DNA of 64,000 nt from an uncultured Prevotella sp. (lineage in GTDB: Bacteria > Bacteroidota > Bacteroidia > Bacteroidales > Bacteroidaceae), in NCBI GenBank assembly GCA_946186115.1, contig CAMHLV010000009.1, positions 1-64,000 on the forward strand, written 5' to 3'. The notes beneath the pieces are model-generated. The model searched no databases, was not told the DNA's origin, and saw only the letters and a list, made by a program, of their open reading frames with translations. Shown here piece after piece: positions 45,592-54,480 of this stretch (the stretch's first letter is position 1; every line of letters begins with the position of its first letter). A program made the translations under genes and the position numbers.

Positions 45592-48500
45592 GTGAATATT
45601 GAAAAATTTGCTACCACACGGTGGAGGCGCATAGTAGTCGTAGTACTGCTTGTCGCGTTGCCGTTGATGCTGTCATTAGGAATGGCGGCGGCAAATTCTT
45701 CACTCTTCACTCTTCACTTTTCACACCCAGAGGATAACGATACGATACAACCTGCGCGATGGAAGATTCAGAAGACGGCACCTGTTGAGGTTGCCGACCT
45801 GGACTCCTCGGCTCTCGACCTGCGGTTGCCTGAGAACATAAAGCAGCAGGTGGAATACGACGACTCGCTCAATGTTTATAGGATAGGTTCGAAGATGGGC
45901 GACTCGTATCTTAACACACCTATCCTGATGACTCCAGAGGAGTATAATGCTTGGAGCGAACGCAGGGAGCGCGAACTATTCTTCAGACAGAAGGACGCAG
46001 AAAATGTCTCAACGCAGGGCAAGGAGAAATTCTCGTTTGCCGATATGCATTTCGACCTTGGACCAGCAGAGAAGATTTTCGGTCCTGGCGGTGTTAGGAT
46101 AAAGACCCAGGGAACAGCAGAGCTCAAGCTTGGCGCCACTCTGAAGAACATCGACAATCCTTCGCTGCCTGAGCGTAACCGCAAGACTACTGCTGTGGAT
46201 TTCGACGAGAAGATAAACCTGAACGTTACTGGTAAGGTGGGCGATAAGATTAACATGAGCCTGAACTACAATACCGATGCCACCTTCGACTTCGATACCA
46301 AGAACCTGAAATTGCGCTACGAGGGTAAGGAGGATGAAATCATCAAACTGGTAGAGGCCGGCAATGTGACATTCCCGTCGAACAACTCTCTGGTAAGGGG
46401 CGCTTCGTCGCTGTTTGGTATTCGTACCGATTTGCAGTTTGGTAAACTTAAACTGCAGACGGTGCTCTCGCGCAAGAACTCCACGTCGAAGAGCGTCTCG
46501 TCGAAAGGCGGCACACAGTTGACACCATTCGAACTGAACATAGCCAACTATGAGGAAAACCGTCACTTCTTCCTTGCACGATACTTCCGCGAGCACTACG
46601 ACGGAGCTATGCAGCAGTTGCCCAACCTGCTGACGGGCATCGACATCACACGCATTGAGGTGTGGGTCACCAATAAGTCGGGAACCACATCTAACACTCG
46701 TAACGTCATTGCACTGCCCGATCTCGGCGAGAGCGAGTCGGAACTGTGGGGTGGGGGAGGCACCCAGTCGAAGTTGCCCAGCAACGATGCCAACAGCGAG
46801 TATGAAGAGATGACGACAACCTATTCTGCAGCGCGCGACATCGACCAGGCATCTACTGTGCTGGCTAGTTTCAGCGGAGGTCAGGACTACGAGAAACTGG
46901 CTGCGGCACGCCTGCTCAACTCATCGGAGTACACACTGAACTCAGCCTTGGGATATATCTCGCTGAAGACAGCCTTGCAGACCGACCAGGTGCTGGCTGT
47001 GGCTTTCCAGTTTACTTACGGAGGCCGTACATATCAGGTGGGAGAATTTGCCTCCGACCATACCAAAGCCAGCGATGCACTCTTCGTTAAGTCCCTGAAG
47101 AACACGTCGAATAATCCCCAGCAGGCCAACTGGCCTCTGATGATGAAGAACGTTTACTATCTGGCATCCAATGTAGAGAAGCAGAAATTCCGTCTCGACA
47201 TCAAGTTCCAAAGCGATACGGCAGGTGTCTATCTCACATATATACCAGAGCCGCAGACTAAAGACGAGACGCTGTTGCGCGGATTGGGCTGCGACCGTCT
47301 GGACAACAACAACAAGCCATATCCCAATGGCTATTTCGACTTTGTGGAGGGATATACCGTATCCAACGGCCGCGTCTTCCTGCCTGCTGCAGAGCCCTTC
47401 GGCTCTAAACTCAGGAGTTTTCTTGTGCGCAAGATGCATCCTACGACGGAAGAAGACTACCGCACTATCGAGAAATATGTCTTCCAGCAGTTGTATGATA
47501 CCACTCGGACTGCAGCCAAGCAGATGACCGACAAAAACAAATACCTGTTGGTGGGACAGTTCAAGGGAACCTCGGCCAACGTCATCTCGCTGGGAGCATA
47601 CAATGTGCCGCAGGGGTCGGTGGTGGTTACTGCTGGTGGCGTGACGCTGACCGAGGGCTCCGACTATAGTGTGGATTACTCTGCTGGTGAGGTTACCATA
47701 CTTAACCAGAGCATTATCGACGCAGGCACCAATGTCAATGTATCGCTGGAATCGAATACTGAATATGGCATGCAGCGCAAGACTATGGTGGGAGTGAACT
47801 GGGAGTATGAGTTCTCGAAGAATTTCCAGATAGGAGGTACCCTGCAACACCTCTCGGAGCAGGCTCTGACGTCGAAGGTCACTATGGGCTCCGAGCCGCT
47901 GAAGAACACCCTGTGGGGTGTCAACCTCAACTGGAAGACGGAGAGCCAGTGGCTTACCCGTATGCTCGACAAACTGCCCCTGCTGCATTGTACCCAGCCA
48001 TCACAGATATCTTTCACAGGAGAGTTTGCACATCTTATAGCAGGCACAGCCAGTGGCACGCAGGACAATGCCTCGTATATCGACGACTTTGAAAATTCCA
48101 CCAACGGAATCAGCGTCATCGAACCCAAGTCGTGGGTAATATCTAGTGTGCCCACGATGTTCTCCGAACATGCCGACAAGGACTCCGTGTCGAGCGGATT
48201 CAACCGCGCCCTGCTGTCGTGGTACACTATCGACCCGCTGTTCACATACCGCTCCAGCAGCCTCACTCCAAGCCATATCAAGAGCGATCTTGACCAACTC
48301 TCAAATCACTATGTGAGAGCAGTATATGTCAGCGAACTGTATCCCAACCGCGACCAGTCAACATACAGTGGAGCCACCTCTACGCTGCCCATCCTCAACC
48401 TGGCGTACTATCCGCAGGAGCGAGGACCGTATAATCTCTCTACCGACATCAACTTCGACGGCACGCTCAACGATCCTATGAGGAAGTGGGGAGGTATGAT

Positions 48501-51500
48501 GCGCAAACTCGATACCAACGACTTTGAGGCTGCCAATGTGGAATACCTCGAATTCTGGATGCTCGACCCGTTCATCTACTCCTCGCAGCAGCCCGATGCT
48601 GCCGACTATGGAGGCGACATGTATATCAATCTCGGCGAGGTGAGCGAGGACATACTGCGCGACGGCAAGAAATTCTATGAGAGCGGTATGCCCGTTGACG
48701 GCACCAGTACCTTCTCGCGCACATCATGGGGTAAGATACCTGTCCAGGCAACACAGACTTACGCCTTTGCCACCACCAGTGGTTCGCGAGCCAAGCAGGA
48801 TGTGGGACTTAACGGACTGACAGATGAAGAAGAGCGCAGCTGGCCGGCATACCAGAACTTCCTGAACGGCATCACCGTCAACGACAGTCTGCGGGCGGCA
48901 TGGAATCAAGACCCTGCCAACGACAACTATCACTACTTCCGCGGCAGCGACTTAGACCAGCGCCGTGCCAGCATTCTTGAGCGCTACAAGCGTATCAACA
49001 TGCCGCAGGGCAACTCGCCCGACAACGACCAGCAGACCGAGGGCTACGATACGTCATACAAGACATATCCTGATGTGGAAGACATCAACCAAGACTATAC
49101 CCTCAACGAGTATGAGCGCTACTATCAGTATCATGTCAGCATACGTCCTGAGGACATGAAACTGGGATACAACCACATCACCGATGTGCGAGAATATACA
49201 GCATCACTGCGCAACGGCAAGAAAGAGACCGTCAAGTGGTATAAGTTCCGCATTCCCCTGTCGCAGTATGATGAGCGCGTGGGAGGAATAAGCGATTTCT
49301 CTAGCATCCGCTTCATGCGAATGTTCCTCACTGAGTTCCAGAAGCCTATCGTGCTGAGATTCGGATCGCTCGACCTGGTACGAGGCGAGTGGCGACTGTA
49401 TGACCAGCAGCTCACAGGCACGTCGAACAGCGGCACCGTAGAGGTCAGCACCGTCAACATCGAAGAAAACAATGAGCGCCGCCCTGTCAACTACGTCATG
49501 CCTCCAGGCATCTCGCGAGTCACCGACCCCTCGCAGCCGCAGCTTACTGAGGCCAACGAGCAGGCTCTGTGCCTGATGGTGCGCCACCTTGCTCAGGGAG
49601 AGTCGAAGGCAATATACCGCACATCCACACTCGACCTTCGACAGTACAAGCACATGCAGATGTTTGTGCATGCCAACCATCTGCTTGACGATGATACAGC
49701 ACTGCAGGACGACCAGCTTGCCGTGTTCGTTCGACTGGGCAGCGACTACCGCAATAACTACTATGAGTATCAGATTCCCCTGAAACTTACTCCCGATCGC
49801 AACGACTATAATAAGTATAATATGGACGACTGTCGTGCCGTATGGCCAGAGGACAACATGGTGGATATCGACCTGAGAGTCTTCACAGCCCTGAAGAAAG
49901 CACGCAACAAGGCACGCGGACAGGGGCAGGCCAGCTTTACATCAGAGTATTCAGAGTACGACCCTGACCACATGAACAACCGTGTGGCCGTGATGGGTAA
50001 TCCCACGCTTGGCGAGGTGAAGACCCTCATGATAGGCGTGCGCAACCTGGCAGGCAGCGTGAAGTCGGGCGAGGTCTGGGTGAACGAGCTGCGCTTGCAG
50101 GAAGTCAACAACAGCGGCGGCTGGGCAGCCTCAGGCACGTTCAATGTCCAGTTGTCTGACGTTGGTCGTGTTGACGTCACAGGAAAAGTCATCACCGAGG
50201 GCTTCGGCGGACTGGAGGAAGGTGTGGCAACACGCACCACCGACAACTACCGAGCCTATTCAGTAAACACCAATTTCGAATTAGGCAAGCTCTTCCCTGA
50301 CAAGATGAAGGTTACGGCACCGCTTTACTACTCGGTGACGCAGGAGACTACCCGTCCCAAGTACAATCCTCTCGATACTGATATGGATCTCGACGATGCA
50401 CTGGAGTCGGCCTTCGACCGCAATGAGCGCGACAGCATAGAGAATATAGCAGTTAAGAAGAGCAAGACCACCAACTTCTCGCTCAGCAATGTGCGCTTTG
50501 GCATCAAGACCAAGCGCCATCCTATGCCCTACGACCCTACCAACTTCTCGTTCTCATACAGCCATCGCCACACACAGAATTCAGGAGAGACCACAGTCTA
50601 TGAGCGCGACGACGAGTGGCGCGGAGCCTTCAACTATTCCTACACTCCCGTTTACAAGGCGTGGGAGCCTTTCAAGAAGTCGAAGTCAAAGTCGAAGTGG
50701 ATGCAGCTGCCTAAGGCTTTCGGACTGAACTACCTGCCGCAGAATATCACATTCAATACCGAGCTGCAACGCTCTTACTACGAATTGCAGGAGCGCGACA
50801 TGGACGACCTCGGTGGTGCGCAGCTGCCGGCTACGTGGAGTTCAACATTCCTTTGGAACCGTGACTTTACTTTGCGCTGGGACCTCACCAAGAATCTGCA
50901 CATGAACTTCCAGTCGGGCACACAGGCAGAGATAGAAGAGCCCTACAGCGACAAGCCCATCAACAAAGACCTCTATCCCGATCGCTACAGTGCATGGAAG
51001 GATTCAGTGTGGCAGAGCATCAAGCATTTCGGCTCGCCGCTCAACTATCGCCAGACGTTTACCGCAAGCTATCAGCTGCCTCTCAACAAGTTGCCCATAC
51101 TCGACTGGATAACGGCAGATGCCAACTATACGGCAACGTACAACTGGGTTAGGGGCACTGAGACAGAAGACGGTCTCGACCTGGGAAATACCATCTCCAA
51201 CAATCGCCAGCTGACGGTCAATGGCAACTTGAACATGGAGACACTCTATAATCATTTCCCATTCCTGAAGAAGACCAACGAAAGATTCAAGAAAGCCATA
51301 CCGAAGTCGAAACCCAAGGCGAAGACCAAGACCAACGACGGGAAAGACGGCGACAATAAGGGTGACAAGAAAGACGACAAAGCCCTGCCGAAGAATAAGA
51401 ATGCCTATCAGAAGGAGGTTACTCTGCGCCCAGACACTACCCTCAACCTTGTTCACAACAAGAGGAGCAAGCGCATCATCGTGTCTGCAAAGACGAAGGA

Positions 51501-52983
51501 CGGCAAGAGCTACCCGATAAAATACAAGATTGTTGACCAGAATACTATCCGCATAAAGAATCGCGACAGCATCACGGTTAAGGTGAGCGTGACGGCCAAG
51601 CCCCCCACAGACAACCAATGGTGGTACAAGCCTGCACAGAGCGTGGCCCGACTGCTGATGATGACGCGAACCATAGGACTTTCATACCGCAACCAGTATG
51701 CTATGTCGCTGCCAGGATTCATGCCGAAGGTGGGCGATGCCTTCGGACAGCGCACGGGTGGAGTGATGGCTCCAGGCCTGGACTTTGCCTTCGGACTCGC
51801 CGACGACTCGTTCATCGATAAGGCTTCGCGCAACGGATGGCTTAGCGACAGCGTGTCTTCGCCAGCAGCCACCAATGCCTCTACCGACCTTCAGCTGAGG
51901 GCAACCCTTGAGCCGGCTCGCGACCTGAAGATAGACCTTAACGCCTCGCGCACAGAAACCAAGGCACGCCGCATACAGCACCTCTTCGGCACTACCAGCC
52001 AAAGCGGCTCGTTCACTATGACCACCATATCCCTGTCGTCGGCTCTCGAATCGATGGGTGATGCCAACTCAGGCTATCAGTCGAAGGTCTTCGAGAAGTT
52101 CTGCCGCTCGCTGTCCGACTATCAAGCACGTGCCGAGCAGCACTATGGAGGTGCCGTAGAGCAGTATAGCGCAGCAGTCATGATACCTGCATTCATCAAC
52201 AGCTATACAGGCAGCGGTGGTGGGTCGCTCGATATCTTCCCTGCGCTCACACGCCTGCTGCCTAACTGGACGGTGCGCTATTCCGGACTGTCTAAGTTGA
52301 AGTGGTTTAGCGAGCACTTCAAGTCGGTCAACCTCAACCACTCTTATAAGAGCATATTCTCAATAGGCTCATATACCAGCGGCACTGAGACAGAATCCAT
52401 ACTGGGCTGGAATGTGCCTACTGTGAGCATCAACGAGACGTTTGCGCCCCTGTTCGGCGTTGATGTTACCCTGCAGAACAACCTCACCGTCAAGGCAGAA
52501 TACCGCCGCACGCGCACCCTGTCGCTCTCAATGACCAGTGTCCAGATAAACGAAGGACGAAGCAACGACTGGGTTGTCGGACTGGGCTACAAGATCAGCG
52601 ATTTCCGTCTCTTCGGCGGTGGTACCAACCGCAAGATAAAGAAAGCTCAAGGCGGCAAAAAGAATAATGACAACGACAACGCCAGCAACAACAAGTCAAA
52701 TTCCAGGAAGACGGGAGTAAATCATGACCTCAACCTGCGTCTCGACCTGTCGTTGCGCGACCAGGCTGCCATCACTCGCGATATCGCCACAATGACGTCG
52801 GCTGCCAGCAGTGGTAATACGGCACTCAAACTGTCGTTCATGGCCGACTATACCTTGTCGCGCCTGCTTACTTTGTCGTTCTATTATGACCGTCAGACAA
52901 ATACCCCTCTGTTGTCATCCAGCAGTTATCCCACCACTACACGCGACTTCGGCCTGAGTATGAAATTCTCGCTGACCAGATAA
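45592..52983 (+). CDS. sprA: Type IX secretion outer-membrane translocon protein SprA (Sov)
   Basis: The 2463-residue protein, the largest in the window, starts with GTG right after ruvA. The N-terminus has a signal-like hydrophobic stretch (VVVVLLVALPLMLSLGMAAA). Typical SprA blocks are present: FDEKINLNVTGKVGDKINMS near the N-terminus, the repeated beta-strand pattern over >2000 residues, and a C-terminal barrel strand ending DFGLSMKFSLTR. Lys/Asp-rich low-complexity inserts lie near residues 1900-1945 and 2350-2380. SprA forms the giant barrel through which type IX substrates leave the cell. An array of TCTTCAC repeats lies in codons 35-45. porW and porX lie downstream in the same direction. 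Confidence 0.93.
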   Translation: MNIEKFATTRWRRIVVVVLLVALPLMLSLGMAAANSSLFTLHFSHPEDNDTIQPARWKIQKTAPVEVADLDSSALDLRLPENIKQQVEYDDSLNVYRIGSKMGDSYLNTPILMTPEEYNAWSERRERELFFRQKDAENVSTQGKEKFSFADMHFDLGPAEKIFGPGGVRIKTQGTAELKLGATLKNIDNPSLPERNRKTTAVDFDEKINLNVTGKVGDKINMSLNYNTDATFDFDTKNLKLRYEGKEDEIIKLVEAGNVTFPSNNSLVRGASSLFGIRTDLQFGKLKLQTVLSRKNSTSKSVSSKGGTQLTPFELNIANYEENRHFFLARYFREHYDGAMQQLPNLLTGIDITRIEVWVTNKSGTTSNTRNVIALPDLGESESELWGGGGTQSKLPSNDANSEYEEMTTTYSAARDIDQASTVLASFSGGQDYEKLAAARLLNSSEYTLNSALGYISLKTALQTDQVLAVAFQFTYGGRTYQVGEFASDHTKASDALFVKSLKNTSNNPQQANWPLMMKNVYYLASNVEKQKFRLDIKFQSDTAGVYLTYIPEPQTKDETLLRGLGCDRLDNNNKPYPNGYFDFVEGYTVSNGRVFLPAAEPFGSKLRSFLVRKMHPTTEEDYRTIEKYVFQQLYDTTRTAAKQMTDKNKYLLVGQFKGTSANVISLGAYNVPQGSVVVTAGGVTLTEGSDYSVDYSAGEVTILNQSIIDAGTNVNVSLESNTEYGMQRKTMVGVNWEYEFSKNFQIGGTLQHLSEQALTSKVTMGSEPLKNTLWGVNLNWKTESQWLTRMLDKLPLLHCTQPSQISFTGEFAHLIAGTASGTQDNASYIDDFENSTNGISVIEPKSWVISSVPTMFSEHADKDSVSSGFNRALLSWYTIDPLFTYRSSSLTPSHIKSDLDQLSNHYVRAVYVSELYPNRDQSTYSGATSTLPILNLAYYPQERGPYNLSTDINFDGTLNDPMRKWGGMMRKLDTNDFEAANVEYLEFWMLDPFIYSSQQPDAADYGGDMYINLGEVSEDILRDGKKFYESGMPVDGTSTFSRTSWGKIPVQATQTYAFATTSGSRAKQDVGLNGLTDEEERSWPAYQNFLNGITVNDSLRAAWNQDPANDNYHYFRGSDLDQRRASILERYKRINMPQGNSPDNDQQTEGYDTSYKTYPDVEDINQDYTLNEYERYYQYHVSIRPEDMKLGYNHITDVREYTASLRNGKKETVKWYKFRIPLSQYDERVGGISDFSSIRFMRMFLTEFQKPIVLRFGSLDLVRGEWRLYDQQLTGTSNSGTVEVSTVNIEENNERRPVNYVMPPGISRVTDPSQPQLTEANEQALCLMVRHLAQGESKAIYRTSTLDLRQYKHMQMFVHANHLLDDDTALQDDQLAVFVRLGSDYRNNYYEYQIPLKLTPDRNDYNKYNMDDCRAVWPEDNMVDIDLRVFTALKKARNKARGQGQASFTSEYSEYDPDHMNNRVAVMGNPTLGEVKTLMIGVRNLAGSVKSGEVWVNELRLQEVNNSGGWAASGTFNVQLSDVGRVDVTGKVITEGFGGLEEGVATRTTDNYRAYSVNTNFELGKLFPDKMKVTAPLYYSVTQETTRPKYNPLDTDMDLDDALESAFDRNERDSIENIAVKKSKTTNFSLSNVRFGIKTKRHPMPYDPTNFSFSYSHRHTQNSGETTVYERDDEWRGAFNYSYTPVYKAWEPFKKSKSKSKWMQLPKAFGLNYLPQNITFNTELQRSYYELQERDMDDLGGAQLPATWSSTFLWNRDFTLRWDLTKNLHMNFQSGTQAEIEEPYSDKPINKDLYPDRYSAWKDSVWQSIKHFGSPLNYRQTFTASYQLPLNKLPILDWITADANYTATYNWVRGTETEDGLDLGNTISNNRQLTVNGNLNMETLYNHFPFLKKTNERFKKAIPKSKPKAKTKTNDGKDGDNKGDKKDDKALPKNKNAYQKEVTLRPDTTLNLVHNKRSKRIIVSAKTKDGKSYPIKYKIVDQNTIRIKNRDSITVKVSVTAKPPTDNQWWYKPAQSVARLLMMTRTIGLSYRNQYAMSLPGFMPKVGDAFGQRTGGVMAPGLDFAFGLADDSFIDKASRNGWLSDSVSSPAATNASTDLQLRATLEPARDLKIDLNASRTETKARRIQHLFGTTSQSGSFTMTTISLSSALESMGDANSGYQSKVFEKFCRSLSDYQARAEQHYGGAVEQYSAAVMIPAFINSYTGSGGGSLDIFPALTRLLPNWTVRYSGLSKLKWFSEHFKSVNLNHSYKSIFSIGSYTSGTETESILGWNVPTVSINETFAPLFGVDVTLQNNLTVKAEYRRTRTLSLSMTSVQINEGRSNDWVVGLGYKISDFRLFGGGTNRKIKKAQGGKKNNDNDNASNNKSNSRKTGVNHDLNLRLDLSLRDQAAITRDIATMTSAASSGNTALKLSFMADYTLSRLLTLSFYYDRQTNTPLLSSSSYPTTTRDFGLSMKFSLTR
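45697..45724 (+). repeat. Heptamer array inside the sprA coding sequence
   Basis: Three copies of TCTTCAC and one TTTTCAC follow each other directly, just after the signal-peptide codons. Because 7 is not a multiple of 3, a gain or loss of one unit would shift the reading frame of sprA. Confidence 0.8.
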
Positions 52984-53065
52984 TACCAAGCTCAGGTCGT
53001 ATTCCAAAGTGTAGCCGCCGACATCACATCCTAACTGACATCGGCGGCTAATCCACTTGGTATTA
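52981..53065. repeat. Large imperfect hairpin after sprA
   Basis: TAATACCAAG (52981-52990, including the stop) pairs with CTTGGTATTA (53056-53065). Inside, AGCCGCCGA (53013-53021) pairs with TCGGCGGCT (53041-53049). No T-run follows. It could be a terminator of an unusual type, a small mobile element or an RNA-stability structure. Confidence 0.6.
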
Positions 53066-53306
53066 CTAAAACTACCTAACGAAACGGCAAAACGGCAGAA
53101 CGGCAGGGAGCACACTGGGGACGAAAGGGGCGAAAAGGGACATAGAGGCAGACTGCTGACGAGAACGGAGCAATCTCACAGATAGAAATAATGAATCTAT
53201 GGGATTGAAGTAATGTCGTCGCGCGCGTGCAACAAGGGCGAAAAAAATAGGTGAAATTTCTTGAAAATAATTGGGGGGAAGTATTGTTTTGCATTGATAA
53301 TATTAG

Positions 53307-53314
53307 TAACTTTG
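53307..53314 (+). promoter_or_regulatory. -7 promoter element of the HU-like gene
   Basis: TAACTTTG, with TTTG at 53288-53291 as upstream element. It gives a leader of ~190 bases with some local hairpins (GAGCTTTGCTC). The stretch 53066-53300 holds an 8-base repeat (AACGGCAA/AACGGCAG, about 53080-53106) and no gene that I can support. Confidence 0.65.
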
Positions 53315-53511
53315 CACTGTCGAAAAAAGTGAAAGTGGATAGTGAATTATTTGCTACCGCCATCCGGAGGGCGCAGCCAATTTTCAGTTTTTCCTACGAG
53401 CTTTGCTCGCTTATGCCTTTAGGTGTAAGAATTTTCAATTCGACACAAGCGGGAGGCGGTGACCCGATGCAGATCATCGCGCAATATTTACCATGAAAAA
53501 CACACAAGATT

Positions 53512-53958
53512 ATGGCGAAGATTATCTATGAAGTATCGAAAAACACCAACAGCAAGTCGCTGGCCTTCGGCAAGTGGTACGGCCGCGTGAAGGCTCTGGA
53601 GACGCTGAACACGCGCAAGATGGCGCAGCACATCGCCGAGCACGGAAGCCTCTACACCTCGGACGTTGTCTTCGGAGTGCTGGAGAAATTCCGCAACTGC
53701 CTGGTGGAGATGCTGCTCAACTCGAAGCGCGTGAAGATAGACGGCCTGGGCACGTTCTACACCAGCATCGAGTCTGCCGGCGCCGTCTCGAAGGACAAGT
53801 ACGGCGTTGCCGACATCAAGGGACTGCACATCCGCTTCATGCCCGAGCAGTCTACCGAGATGAACATCTCCAGCCGCGAGTTCCTGAAGAAGGCCAACTT
53901 CATCAGCGTGGACCAGCTGAAGCCCGATCCTGAAGAGGAAGAGCCGGAGGAGCCTTAA
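53512..53958 (+). CDS. HU-family DNA-binding protein
   Basis: The 148-residue protein, longer than E. coli HU (90), is of the Bacteroidetes HU-HIG type. It has MAKIIYEVSKNTNSKSLAFG, the helical dimer part (MAQHIAEHGSLYTSDVVFGV), the strand RVKIDGLGTFYTSIES and an acidic tail ending PDPEEEEPEEP. It probably binds DNA as a nucleoid-associated protein. In Bacteroidetes such genes are often followed by a smalltalk gene, as here. Its stop codon lies in a hairpin that leads into the heptamer array. Confidence 0.85.
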   Translation: MAKIIYEVSKNTNSKSLAFGKWYGRVKALETLNTRKMAQHIAEHGSLYTSDVVFGVLEKFRNCLVEMLLNSKRVKIDGLGTFYTSIESAGAVSKDKYGVADIKGLHIRFMPEQSTEMNISSREFLKKANFISVDQLKPDPEEEEPEEP

Positions 53959-53989
53959 GCGAATGCAGGCGCAAGCCTGCTTCGCTTAA
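53955..53989 (+). repeat. Hairpin containing the stop codon of the HU-like gene
   Basis: TTAAGCGAA and GCAGGC pair with GCCTGC and TTCGCTTAA around a GCAA loop, with one bulged base. No T-run follows; the heptamer array begins at its end. Confidence 0.75.
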
Positions 53990-54029
53990 CCAATAACCAA
54001 TAACCAATAACCAATAACCAATAACCATT
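53988..54029 (+). repeat. Heptamer tandem array before the smalltalk gene
   Basis: Five exact AACCAAT units and one AACCATT unit end immediately before the ATG at 54030. Confidence 0.85.
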
Positions 54030-54143
54030 ATGAAAAAGGAAACTTGGAAAACCATTCTGCAGGTCATTGCCAGCATCATCACTGCCGCACTGACCGCCCT
54101 GGGAACGACCTCATGCATGGGCCACGGCCCTATCGCATTCTGA
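54030..54143 (+). CDS. Smalltalk protein (37 residues)
   Basis: The product begins MKKETWKTILQVIASIITAA and ends SCMGHGPIAF, with a hydrophobic helix (ILQVIASIITAALTALG) and a cysteine after it that could be a lipid site (TTSC). It matches the short smalltalk family found after HU-like genes in Bacteroides and Prevotella. The function of that family is unknown. The start is fixed by the heptamer array that ends at the ATG. A terminator follows at 54191-54232. The conserved Trp-Lys motif and length leave little doubt. Confidence 0.85.
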   Translation: MKKETWKTILQVIASIITAALTALGTTSCMGHGPIAF

Positions 54144-54190
54144 GCGCAACAAGCACAAAAGAGATGTTGTGCAAATTGGGATAATAATAA

Positions 54191-54232
54191 AAAAAGAACC
54201 CAACTGAAACCCAATCAGTTAGGTTCTTTTTC
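54191..54232. terminator. Bidirectional terminator between smalltalk gene and tRNA
   Basis: AGAACC and AACTG (54195-54206) pair with CAGTT and GGTTCT (54216-54227), flanked by A- and T-runs. It serves the plus-strand gene and the minus-strand tRNA. Confidence 0.8.
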
Positions 54233-54235
54233 TGT

Positions 54236-54308
54236 CGGGATTACTGGACTCGAACCAGCGACCTCGCGCCCCCCAGACGTGTGCGCTACCAACTGCGCTA
54301 AATCCCGA
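54236..54308 (-). tRNA. tRNA-Pro (GGG anticodon)
   Basis: The 73-base cloverleaf on the minus strand has acceptor stem CGGGATT/AATCCCG, D-arm GCGC-AGTTGGTA-GCGC, anticodon loop CTGGGGG, and T-arm CTGG-TTCGAGT-CCAG. The CCA end is not encoded. The anticodon stem (CACGT / GCGCG) has one A-C mismatch. A promoter with TACCTTTG lies upstream at 54332-54339. Confidence 0.93.
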
Positions 54309-54331
54309 TCGTTTTGCTCTTAAGCGGGTGC

Positions 54332-54339
54332 AAAGGTAC
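54332..54339 (-). promoter_or_regulatory. -7 promoter element of tRNA-Pro
   Basis: TACCTTTG on the minus strand, 24 bp before the tRNA 5' end. Confidence 0.75.
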
Positions 54340-54433
54340 AACGTTTTTTTGAAACCTGCAAATTTTCTGATGATTTTTTATTGGAAAGTTCTATAATTAA
54401 TGTTATTTCTTTGGTTAGTCGCCCAATATTTTG

Positions 54434-54441
54434 TATCTTTG
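54434..54441 (+). promoter_or_regulatory. -7 promoter element of aroA
   Basis: TATCTTTG lies 39 bp before the aroA start. Confidence 0.7.
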
Positions 54442-54480
54442 CGAGTTGTAATATACAAATATATATATGTGAATTGAATT

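Noticed and set aside
46942..47988. A 348-codon minus-strand frame opposite sprA
   Set aside because: sprA coding is certain from family blocks on both sides; the antisense product shows no domain or start signal.
53251..53496. An 81-codon frame in the leader of the HU-like gene
   Set aside because: It starts upstream of the -7 promoter element at 53307 and the product shows no recognisable features, so it is part of promoter and leader.
53988..54029. Regular repeats taken as a small CRISPR array
   Set aside because: Units are 7 bases without spacers and no cas gene is in the window.
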